A stretch of DNA of 64,000 bases from Rhizobiales bacterium 62-47. Lineage in GTDB: Bacteria; Pseudomonadota; Alphaproteobacteria; Rhizobiales; Xanthobacteraceae. Position 1 is the stretch's first letter. Each line of letters begins with the position of its first letter. The DNA is taken from contig MKVX01000008.1 of NCBI GenBank assembly GCA_001899255.1, positions 62,001-126,000 on the forward strand, read 5' to 3'. This document shows, one piece after another, positions 8,443 to 15,992 of this stretch. A model generated the notes under the pieces. That model did no database searches, was not told where the DNA came from, and saw only the letters and a list, made by a program, of their open reading frames with translations. The translations under genes were made by a program, and so were the position numbers.

Positions 8443-8693
8443 CTCACTAGCTCGGCTTATCAAGGCCGCTCACCGGCATCGGGCCGGCAGCCGGGAGTTG
8501 ATAACCCGCTAGTGAGACGGGCCGGCAGCTTTTAAGGGTTTCCCCTCTGGACATAGCGCACCGCTCCCGGCCATTATGGCCAGGTCGGCGCACCCGCCAA
8601 GGTGCAGCCAGCGCTGTAGAGCCCGCCAAGGCCAAATCGCGCAGACGGTTTCCGGCGCCAACCGGTTTCCGTTTCACTAGTCCGGGTTATCAA
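8443..8693. repeat. Repeat cluster, three copies of a 19-21-bp motif
   Basis: Three copies of TCACTAGnnCGGnTTATCAA: 8443-8463 (+), 8498-8516 (minus, 2 bp shorter) and 8673-8693 (+). The first two form an inverted pair. CGGGCCGGCAGC is repeated at 8480 and 8518, and CCCGCCAAGG at 8593 and 8622. The block lies in the divergent gap (8435-8866) between the acidic protein gene and the phosphoesterase-NTPase gene, and ACGGGGG/CCCCCGT arms (8740-8746, 8772-8778) lie further right. It is a candidate operator region or binding site for an island regulator. I see no gene in this interval. Confidence 0.75.
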
Positions 8694-8866
8694 GCCCACG
8701 GACACGCTCAACTGATTTGGTTAAAAAGTCTACTCCCCAACGGGGGCGGGCGCGTATTTACTGTGCGTCAACCCCCGTGCGCTGCGACCATCTTAAAATC
8801 TCGGGGTATGTTCCTCGGGTTTTACTTTACGCTCGTCTCGCCAATTGATTGTATCGCTTCACCCGT

Positions 8867-11800
8867 ATGGAGCCCTTAGTCCTAATGTTAGAACAATCCC
8901 CGTCTTCCCGAAAATTTACATGGCTGCATCTGACCGACCTTCACGTCGGTATGACCAATCAGGATTGGCTTTGGCCCACTTTAAAAACAGCCCTGTACGA
9001 TGATTTGGAAAAAATTCAGAAACTTTCGGGCGGTTGGGATGCCGTTATTTTTTCAGGCGACTTAGTTCAGGGCGGAGACAAAGCTGAGTTCGACAAGCTG
9101 AATTTCGTATTGGATGATTTATGGGCCAAGTTCGCAGAGTTGAACTGCTCGCCAGATCTCATCGTTCTCCCAGGTAACCACGACCTAAAGCGGCCTCCCC
9201 TAAATTCCGTTTTTAGAACATTGAAACGTTGGTGGGATGAGACCGAAGTGCAATCAGAATTTTTCCAGGACGACGCAAATGAATATCGAGCTTCGGTCGC
9301 AACAATTTTTGAGCAGTACTCGACCTGGCTCGAGACTTCGGGCGAGCGAAAGTTCAACCTAAAGTCCGGTGTAACGGGACTGCTGCCAGGCGACCAGTCC
9401 ATTATAATAACCAAAAACGGCTTGCGCATCGGGTTGATCACCCTGAACTCGACATGGCTGCAGTTTGACCCCGATGAGTACAAAGGGCTTTTGCATGTTG
9501 ATGCAAAACAGCTGATGGCCATCACAAACAATGATCCCGACAGATGGTGCGCCCAGAACGATCTGAATCTTCTAATTACGCATCAACCACCTGATTGGCT
9601 ACACGAGCGAAGCCTAGAGTACTGGCACAGCGAAATTAACCCGCCAGGCCGCTTTGCTGCGCACATTTATGGTCACGTTCACACAGCATCGGCGAGACTC
9701 GGCGCACAGGGCGGCTCTGCCACCAGGATCGACCTACAGGGAATATCGACTTTCGGCTTGAATAAACTTGGCGACAAAATCGATCGAGCACACGGATATT
9801 CCGCAGTGCGATTTCAGGAGCAGCCAAGCAGCCTGCAGATTTGGCCACGCAAGTTGCATCCTGCGGTTGGCGGAGGCTACAACATCGGATCAGACAATGG
9901 CTTCAAGCTCGATGTGGAGCAGTCATTCACTATCCCCTTGACAATCAAAACGGCAACTCGACGCGAGGAACCCGAAACACTTAGCGATATTCCGCATGTG
10001 GGATCGTTTCATGAAAGCCTCCGTGGATTGGAAGCAGACATTAGCTCTGCGCCTGGGCACGCAAACGTCAGGACCGTTGAACAGAAATTGATCATGGATG
10101 CCCTACGCGATGATCGAGTATGTTGGCTCGTTGCCGAATGGGGGTTAGGCGAAGATGGCTTCATAAACACTATAAAATCCAAGATTGACCCAAACGCTCC
10201 TATATACAAAATCGATCTGAGCGAGTTCAGCAATCGGAGCCAATTTTCCGAGCTATTAAAACAAACAATCGGCCTAAATTTCGAACGCTTGTGTCAGCTG
10301 CTTGCCGAGGTTGGTAGTTCATTTTTGCTGCTCGACAATGTCATGCAAATTCCAACGCCAAGCGACAGCGGTGAGAATGCGGAGTTCGAAACGCTAGCGA
10401 ACGTCGTTCTTGAATACTGCCCCGCAATCAAGATTGTGCTCCGTAGCCACCGACCTCCGATTGCCACTCGGTGGCCTATAGTTCAAATAAGTGCGCTAGA
10501 TGAAGCAGACTTACAAGCTTACGTCTGCGACCATCCCGACGGCTCAATATTTTCAGCGACGCCCAGCACCATCGCTCAACTGCATCGATATACCGAAGGC
10601 ATTCCAAGCAGAATCGATCAAGCCCTGAGAGAACTTCAAGTTGTCTCTCTGTCAGAATTGGTGAGCTCAGACGTCGATTTTCCAGAAAAAAACGCGGGCT
10701 TTGTAAAGGCCCCAGATGCTTTGGTGCTTGCGATCCAGCAGCTTGCGCAGAGCGTAGACGCAGCGACGCAACGCGAATTTTCCTTGCTAAAGGTGTTATC
10801 TCTGTTCCCACGGGGTGAAAGTCTTGGCAGGATTCAGCGCTTTTATTCGACTTCAAAATTCCATGCGAGCGTTGCCACGGAACTTCGATCAAAAGGACTG
10901 ATCGAAGTTGTGTCACAGCAAGTTCTTGGCATTGACGCAATGGATGAGCCGGAGAAAAAACTTAAAGTGGGACTGCCCGCGCGCGAATGCATCTGGGATT
11001 TGCTCCAAAAAGACGAGCCGTATGAACTTAACCGGCGAACAGCAGAAATATATTTCGGGCCGAACTGGCATAGCGGACAGTTTAAGCCGCCAAGATCTTA
11101 CCGTTTTGATTCACCTCATTGTCCGCCATCTGACATCATCAATGCAAATACGATTTTGGTCCGTCTTTTAAAGGAAGCAATCGCTGTCGGGCAAAAAAAC
11201 GGTATTGACCGTGTGTTGGGACTTTCTGAAAATTACATACGCGCCATCGCGCGAGGCGACCACTACGCGAGCGCTGCCGCGTTGTGTACTGATCTCTTAC
11301 CCTTGATTCCATCTCATGGGTTTGAAGAGAAATTAGCTGATATTTCTGCGGAGTACGCAGGTGCGTTACGTATGAATGGCGATCACCAGAAAGCAAAAAC
11401 AGTTATTGAGGGCATTCTTGATTATCCATTTCCAAAACCCAAGAAACAAAGCGTCCTGCTTGATCTAGCCTTTTGTCACAACTCACTTGTAGAGATCCGA
11501 GAGGCAAAAGACCTTGCGAGCCAAATTCGGGCGATTAATCCTCATTCAGCGTCAGGGTTGCAAGCAGAGGCCCTTCTGATCGAGTTGGCGGAAGAGGATC
11601 CATCTCGCCTTGAGAAACTGCACGAGCTTGAAGCTCGATCTCGCAAACAAGATGCTAATGTTGTCGCCGGGAACATAGCCCTGTTTCGAGCAAAACATGC
11701 TGACGGAGACCCTGATACAGTCCGTCAGATACTGGCTCCCCTCATAAACTCTAAGAAAGCCTCGGATTATTACAATCGAACGCGTGCTGTTGTGGAGTTG

Positions 11801-12190
11801 GCCGAGATCTCATTACACAATGGCGATCCGTTGACGCATGCTGAGAGAATCCACCTCGTCCGCGCCTATCATTTTGTCTTCAACGAGCAGATGCCTCGCC
11901 TGTTTGATCGATGTCACGATGCACTTTGGCGCGATTTCATTGAACGAGGTGATCTGAGCAATCTTCTTATCCTTTTCCGTCATAGTTCCTTGCGTTGGCG
12001 CCTCCGAGGTCAAGAGAGAAAAGAGAGAAAGTACCTTAAAAAGCTTAGGGCTTATCTCAACGACGAATTATCGAAGAGTGCTGCAAAAATCGAAAAAGAA
12101 TTTACCTACTTCATGGTGCGAGCAACCCACTACAACCACGAGGCCAATCCCAATACGTTAATTCAACAGTCGGCTGATACGTATGACTGA
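8867..12190 (+). CDS. Calcineurin-type phosphoesterase fused to STAND-like NTPase
   Basis: 1,107 residues. Residues 15-280 form a metallophosphoesterase with all metal-ligand motifs: D24xH26, GD65, GNHD 103-106, H239 and GHVH 269-272. Residues 400-640 look like a STAND P-loop NTPase: a Walker-A-like AEWGLGEDGF (423-432) that lacks the Lys, a Walker B FLLLDN (486-491) and a later EGIPSRIDQAL resembling the GLPLAL motif. The C-terminal 400 residues are helical and may be TPR-like. Hand counts of three 60-base lines gave 38-47% G+C, against about 60% in the surroundings, so the gene is imported. Start codons at 8849 (TTG), 8867 and 8885 are all possible; no RBS decides. The architecture (effector, switch, sensor) suggests an anti-phage or conflict function, which is inferred. 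Confidence 0.85.
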   Translation: MEPLVLMLEQSPSSRKFTWLHLTDLHVGMTNQDWLWPTLKTALYDDLEKIQKLSGGWDAVIFSGDLVQGGDKAEFDKLNFVLDDLWAKFAELNCSPDLIVLPGNHDLKRPPLNSVFRTLKRWWDETEVQSEFFQDDANEYRASVATIFEQYSTWLETSGERKFNLKSGVTGLLPGDQSIIITKNGLRIGLITLNSTWLQFDPDEYKGLLHVDAKQLMAITNNDPDRWCAQNDLNLLITHQPPDWLHERSLEYWHSEINPPGRFAAHIYGHVHTASARLGAQGGSATRIDLQGISTFGLNKLGDKIDRAHGYSAVRFQEQPSSLQIWPRKLHPAVGGGYNIGSDNGFKLDVEQSFTIPLTIKTATRREEPETLSDIPHVGSFHESLRGLEADISSAPGHANVRTVEQKLIMDALRDDRVCWLVAEWGLGEDGFINTIKSKIDPNAPIYKIDLSEFSNRSQFSELLKQTIGLNFERLCQLLAEVGSSFLLLDNVMQIPTPSDSGENAEFETLANVVLEYCPAIKIVLRSHRPPIATRWPIVQISALDEADLQAYVCDHPDGSIFSATPSTIAQLHRYTEGIPSRIDQALRELQVVSLSELVSSDVDFPEKNAGFVKAPDALVLAIQQLAQSVDAATQREFSLLKVLSLFPRGESLGRIQRFYSTSKFHASVATELRSKGLIEVVSQQVLGIDAMDEPEKKLKVGLPARECIWDLLQKDEPYELNRRTAEIYFGPNWHSGQFKPPRSYRFDSPHCPPSDIINANTILVRLLKEAIAVGQKNGIDRVLGLSENYIRAIARGDHYASAAALCTDLLPLIPSHGFEEKLADISAEYAGALRMNGDHQKAKTVIEGILDYPFPKPKKQSVLLDLAFCHNSLVEIREAKDLASQIRAINPHSASGLQAEALLIELAEEDPSRLEKLHELEARSRKQDANVVAGNIALFRAKHADGDPDTVRQILAPLINSKKASDYYNRTRAVVELAEISLHNGDPLTHAERIHLVRAYHFVFNEQMPRLFDRCHDALWRDFIERGDLSNLLILFRHSSLRWRLRGQERKERKYLKKLRAYLNDELSKSAAKIEKEFTYFMVRATHYNHEANPNTLIQQSADTYD

Positions 12191-12330
12191 GCACATCGGG
12201 ATCGTAGAACAACCTTGGGTCAACCCACCAAATCGAAGCTCAGTTTCACCTCTGCCAGCGAGCACTGGTACAACGTCACGTCGGATTGCATGCCGGGCGG
12301 CACAATGGAAAGATGTGGGTTACCCGATGG

Positions 12331-12708
12331 TTACAGCCCCATCTTGTGCATCGCCCATGCCGTCAGCGCTTTGGTAGCCAAATCCTGGACCATCTTCAGC
12401 GGCAGATTTGCCAATTTTTCAGGGCCAACGGCGGCTCTGACCTATTGCCATGTCGATTCGTCGGCGAGCAGCGCTCCCGCAAATTCATGCCCCTCCCAAG
12501 TCAGATCTTTGACAAAAACTATTGGAACGGGGGAGTTGACGGTTTTTGATGCTAAACCGTCCACGTAACCGGCATCCATGAGCAATTCGAGATGCCTTCC
12601 AGCCGTGAGATCGTCGACTCCGTCGAATGTCATCTGCCGCGGTGTCAGATCGCCTTTGTCTTGAACGGCGCGCAGTATCTTACGCACCACCTCCATGTCT
12701 CGTTTCAC
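12331..12708 (-). pseudogene. DUF2513 gene interrupted by in-frame TAG
   Basis: A GTG at 12708 with GGGGAG 7 nt upstream opens KRDMEVVRKIL, the usual N-terminus of DUF2513 proteins, and the frame continues through DLTWEGHEF. It meets TAG at 12442-12444 after 88 codons. The same frame then continues for 36 codons with LANLPLKMVQDLATKALTAW, the expected C-terminal helix, to TAA at 12331. The single nonsense codon in an otherwise intact 124-residue product points to a recent mutation, readthrough or a sequencing error. DUF2513 genes are frequent in mobile elements; the function is unknown. Confidence 0.75.
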
Positions 12709-12855
12709 TTTGATGCTCCCCAGCAATTCCGGAGAGATCGTAAGCGACTGACCTTGGCAGGCAACGTGAACGAAAGCGGATTCCACAGTTGGCCTCACTG
12801 AAACACTGGGCCGAACAGCGCACGGCGACACCGGACGCGCGGATCGTCGCACCCA

Positions 12856-13341
12856 TCAGCGCATGCGCCGGCGCTTCTTGCGCTGTTGTTTTTCGAATGT
12901 CTGTCTAGCGGCGCGCTGCTGCGATCGAGCCAATGTCGATCGACGCGGGTCACCCTTGACAGTTGCTGGCGCCATTAACGCGCGAGCTTCCTCAAACAGG
13001 TCTGGGGAGATTTCGGCAACTGATATTACTCTCGCTCGCTCACATTGTTTAGTTTCTGAATATCCGGTGCCCTCGGTGTTCAGCAATGACCAATGCGGAT
13101 CCTTTTCCAATTCGCCGATGGGCTCTACCACATACACCTGCCCATTGGGGGACTTGTAACGGGCGGCAAAAAACAGGGCAAAATTGAAATCAGGTGTTAG
13201 ATAAACGCGATCACGCCTATAAGCTTTCTTCACCGACTTCGTAGACAAACCGACGGCGGTTTCTGCACCAGTAGCCGCTATCGGTAATATGAGATCACCC
13301 GGCTTTAGACCTGGCGCGCCTCCATGATAAAACGTTTCCAA
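12856..13341 (-). CDS. Arr-like ADP-ribosyltransferase
   Basis: 161 residues from a TTG at 13341, chosen because AAAGGG lies 7 nt upstream. FYHGG..LKPGDLI, RVYLT and VYVVEPIGELEKDP match the rifampin ADP-ribosyltransferase (Arr) layout; His6, Tyr47 and Asp81 correspond to the H-Y-D catalytic residues of that family. The C-terminal 35 residues are a Lys/Arg/Gln-rich tail. Arr enzymes modify rifampin with NAD+, but related mobile-element proteins may modify other targets. It sits between the small HTH gene and the broken DUF2513 gene, all on the minus strand, probably as cargo. Confidence 0.6.
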   Translation of the reverse strand: METFYHGGAPGLKPGDLILPIAATGAETAVGLSTKSVKKAYRRDRVYLTPDFNFALFFAARYKSPNGQVYVVEPIGELEKDPHWSLLNTEGTGYSETKQCERARVISVAEISPDLFEEARALMAPATVKGDPRRSTLARSQQRAARQTFEKQQRKKRRRMR

Positions 13342-13444
13342 GGCCAAACCCTTTCTTCTACCCGATCAAATGAGGCTATTCGCTAGGCCGCCCCCCTTTA
13401 TGCGGTGCGGCCTCATCCTCCGCGTTTCAGTTCTCAAACTAGTC

Positions 13445-13741
13445 CTACGCCTGTTCATCCGAGGTCGCCGGTCGGAGCGATGCCACCTGCTCGATCAGGG
13501 CATCCGCAATGACGCAATCCGAAACACCCAAGCACCGAAGCCCGGCGACAAGGTGCTGTGTCGCGGCTCTGGTTCGCGCGAACTCGTTAAGCTGCGAACC
13601 GCGAACCAAACCAAGCTGTTTTGCCTTCTTCCGAATAGCGGTTTCGGATACATCAAAATCCCGCGCTATCGCACGGATAGAGCAAGCGTTTTCCTGATAG
13701 GCGCTGGCAATTAAAGCCCAGTCTGCTGCCGATTTGCTCAT
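13445..13741 (-). CDS. Small HTH protein, TerS-like
   Basis: 98 residues from the ATG at 13741 (AGG 8 nt upstream; a GTG at 13750 adds three residues). Residues 20-45 (SIRAIARDFDVSETAIRKK) form a clear helix-turn-helix, followed by a helical half. This resembles the DNA-binding part of small terminase subunits and homeodomain-like phage proteins. It follows the capsid gene in the transcription direction. A packaging role is possible, but no large terminase is present; it could equally be a regulator. Confidence 0.6.
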   Translation of the reverse strand: MSKSAADWALIASAYQENACSIRAIARDFDVSETAIRKKAKQLGLVRGSQLNEFARTRAATQHLVAGLRCLGVSDCVIADALIEQVASLRPATSDEQA

Positions 13742-13775
13742 GGTTCGCACCTACTCAAATTCCCACTCCAGGAAA

Positions 13776-13830
13776 AAATCTCTGCGTGCGTAGAATGCCG
13801 GTCTAGAAGAGTGAGAGACCGCAGAGATTT
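13776..13830. repeat. 11-bp inverted repeat plus G/C-tract
   Basis: AAATCTCTGCG at 13776-13786 and its exact complement at 13820-13830 enclose 33 bp. A C8-A-G5 tract follows (13832-13845). It lies in the 246-bp gap between the capsid gene and the small HTH gene; I see no convincing gene there. It could be a terminator-like structure, a binding site for the HTH protein or a cos-like site. Confidence 0.6.
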
Positions 13831-13987
13831 GCCCCCCCCAGGGGGAGAGGCCGGCCACGCGCGCGAAACTGAGGACACGCCGCCGGCTGTCGCGGTTGTT
13901 GCGGACACTCACGACTTGTCCGGCCGAGGCGTCACCCCGCGGCAATCGGGGCGGTGAGGAAGTCGCGCTAACCACCGCCCGAACGCT

Positions 13988-15154
13988 TCACGATGCAGCA
14001 ACCTTGAGAAGCTTGATGGCTTCGAAGTTGTTCACATCGCCACCAACGCGCCGATACATAAAGAACCGGACGTTGGGCTTGTCGGTATACGGATCGCGCA
14101 GCACCCGGTCGCCGTGACGGTCGACGATGGTGTAGCCTTCGCTGAAGTCACCGAACGCAATCGGAAACTTGCCGGCCTCGACGTCGGGCATGTCTTCGGC
14201 CAGGACGACGGGATGACCGAGCAGCATGTTGGGTTGCCCCACAGCGATCGCGTTCTGCCAGACAAACGCGCCATCGATGTCCTTGAACTTGCGCACGATG
14301 CCGGCAGTGCGCTTGTTCATGAGCCAGACCGCCTTGTCTCGGTACTCGCCTTTCATCTCGCTCTGCAAGTCGATCAAGCAGTCGGCTGGAGAGATGGTTG
14401 CGGTCGCCGCCTTGAAGCCCGCAGCGTCGGCCGTTGCCACATACTGGAGCGTCCCCCATGCGCGGGTGTCGTCGTCAGTGGATGCAGTCGGATAGGTAAG
14501 GAAACCACGGGGCCGCAGCACGCCGTCGCCACTGAAGAACGCAGACGTCTCCATGCGGGTGAACTTCTTGCCGCACTTGTCAACGAGCCACTCGCCTACA
14601 TCGATCGATGAATCATCGAGCAGCTTTTGCGTGACCTTGGGCATCGCGTAAATTTCCCGCACCGGGATTCTCAGCTTTCCAAGGTCAGGCGTATTGGTAT
14701 CGGGGCGAGCTTGCTTTTCGCCAACCCAACCGGCATCCGGCTCGTTGATATCGACCAGCTCCTCGAAAGAGTCGCTGCCAATAGTCACGACGCGGGCAAG
14801 GCGCCGCAATGGTGACGATTCGAAAATGCGCGTTGTGATCGAGCTCGAGAGCGTCGGATAAACCGTGTATCCACCCTCAGGATCGGAGCCGACCGACATG
14901 TCCTTCGTCTGCATCTGCTCGTGAATGCCGGCCACGTCGCCGGATTTGATGTAGGTGCGGAACGCTTCACCGATTGTTTTCAGTTCGTGTTCAGTTTTCC
15001 CGCCGCCGCCACCAAGGGCAAATCGATTCATCCGAGCCTCAAGGCCTTCCCGTTCTTTCTTTTCATTGTCGAGTCTGCTGTCGATATTCTTGCGAAATTC
15101 GACGATTGCATCGCTCTGCTTATCGAGCATCGATACAAGCTCATTCCAATCCAT
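13988..15154 (-). CDS. HK97-family phage major capsid protein
   Basis: 388 residues, the usual length for an HK97-type capsid precursor. Residues 1-48 are a coiled-coil delta/scaffold-like region, then a Gly5 stretch (about 49-53), then the conserved core beginning with SDPEGGYTVYPTLSSSI. Later parts (SPADCLIDLQSEMKGEYR, VLAEDMPDV, FPIAFGDFSEGYTIVDR) match phage capsid patterns. The ATG has AAGGGG 9 nt upstream. No prohead protease, portal or large terminase gene is nearby, so the product alone cannot make a normal phage head unless a helper supplies the rest. The reading frame is intact. Confidence 0.9.
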   Translation of the reverse strand: MDWNELVSMLDKQSDAIVEFRKNIDSRLDNEKKEREGLEARMNRFALGGGGGKTEHELKTIGEAFRTYIKSGDVAGIHEQMQTKDMSVGSDPEGGYTVYPTLSSSITTRIFESSPLRRLARVVTIGSDSFEELVDINEPDAGWVGEKQARPDTNTPDLGKLRIPVREIYAMPKVTQKLLDDSSIDVGEWLVDKCGKKFTRMETSAFFSGDGVLRPRGFLTYPTASTDDDTRAWGTLQYVATADAAGFKAATATISPADCLIDLQSEMKGEYRDKAVWLMNKRTAGIVRKFKDIDGAFVWQNAIAVGQPNMLLGHPVVLAEDMPDVEAGKFPIAFGDFSEGYTIVDRHGDRVLRDPYTDKPNVRFFMYRRVGGDVNNFEAIKLLKVAAS

Positions 15155-15200
15155 CTTGCGATCCCCTTTTCTGTTCGGCTAAAACATAAATCGTTGGTGT

Positions 15201-15509
15201 CTACGACGCCTCGGATTTATCTAATTGCCTCCGAAGTTTCTTTCTCAGGCGATCTCTCATCGTGTCGATCTGATGAGCCGGCGCATATAGCTGCGCTGCG
15301 CGTTCGCAGGCCCTGTGTAGACTTCGCGCTACACCGGTTTTGAAAAGCCCTTCGGCATACTCGAGCGCCCTTGTATCGTCTGTAGCCTTTCGGCCGGAGT
15401 GTTTACCGGTCAGAATTGCCGCGGCCGTTCGCAACCGACCGTCACCGGTGCGCTCAGCAACTGCGCGGCACAATTTGGCTATGCGATCGGAGAAATCCAC
15501 CTCAAGCAT
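15201..15509 (-). CDS. Small basic helical island protein
   Basis: 102 residues from the ATG at 15509 (an in-frame ATG at 15527 would add six). Mostly helical with a basic C-terminus (MRDRLRKKLRRQLDKSEAS). No family recognised. It overlaps the upstream gene by 8 nt and precedes the capsid gene by about 45 nt, suggesting one operon from DUF6074 to capsid. A DNA- or capsid-associated role is a guess. Confidence 0.55.
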   Translation of the reverse strand: MLEVDFSDRIAKLCRAVAERTGDGRLRTAAAILTGKHSGRKATDDTRALEYAEGLFKTGVARSLHRACERAAQLYAPAHQIDTMRDRLRKKLRRQLDKSEAS

Positions 15510-15744
15510 TGCCCCGACATTCCACATTCGGAGTTGCTTCCAGCTCGTCGGCTATGCCCCGAAGCCATGCCGCAACAGAGGCTGTGCTGCCGGCCGCAAG
15601 CGCGGCCTGAACCCCGACGCCGATCATGGCGGTGGCTATACCGTGCTCGCAAAGATGCCCTCGAAGTCGCTCCGCCATATCGGTAAGCCGCACGGCAAAC
15701 TCCCGCGTGAACTCTTGCTGGCCTTCGTCGTAGGCATCGATCAT
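15502..15744 (-). CDS. Small island protein of unknown function
   Basis: 80 residues, with an acidic amphipathic N-terminal helix (MIDAYDEGQQEFTREF) and an Ala/Gly-rich centre (about residues 40-60, AMIGVGVQAALAAGS) that could be a short membrane or packing helix, ending in a charged helix. No family recognised. It starts 11 bp after the preceding gene of the same strand and overlaps the next, consistent with an operon. Confidence 0.55.
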   Translation of the reverse strand: MIDAYDEGQQEFTREFAVRLTDMAERLRGHLCEHGIATAMIGVGVQAALAAGSTASVAAWLRGIADELEATPNVECRGNA

Positions 15745-15755
15745 CGCTTTTCCTT

Positions 15756-15992
15756 TCAGGATCGGTTGTGACGCTGCACCTGGGCGCCGGTAAACTCAGC
15801 GAGCACCCGCGCTGCGGCGGATGCTTGGTCTTCATCGTGAATCAAGCCGGACTGAAACGCGACGTCACCGCCGCGCGACACGTGAGCAACGCGAAACGCT
15901 TGCTCGCATTCAGCGGGGCTTCTCGCGTTCGCTACCGTCACCACCCCACCGAGGCTGCGGACGTCTGCCGCAAATATCGCGCGCTTTCTCAT
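15756..15992 (-). CDS. Small island protein of unknown function
   Basis: 78 residues. Two short strand/helix units around FAADVRSLGGVVTVANAR and a helix SAAARVLAEFTG. No recognised domain. Its ATG overlaps the TGA of the replication-initiator gene (ATGA), which indicates translational coupling; it may support replication or be a regulator. Confidence 0.55.
   Translation of the reverse strand: MRKRAIFAADVRSLGGVVTVANARSPAECEQAFRVAHVSRGGDVAFQSGLIHDEDQASAAARVLAEFTGAQVQRHNRS

Noticed and set aside
8447-8677. 76-codon frame on the minus strand in the repeat-rich region
   Set aside because: It runs through the three-copy motif and other repeats, has no protein-like pattern and no RBS.
12183-12568. 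Plus-strand frames after the phosphoesterase-NTPase gene
   Set aside because: They are antisense to the DUF2513 frame, which has family motifs.
13751-13975. 74-codon frame between capsid and HTH genes
   Set aside because: It crosses the inverted repeat and the G/C-tract and has low-complexity composition; better explained as non-coding.
13988-15154. Capsid gene as evidence for a complete prophage
   Set aside because: No portal, large terminase, protease, tail or lysis gene occurs between the att sites.
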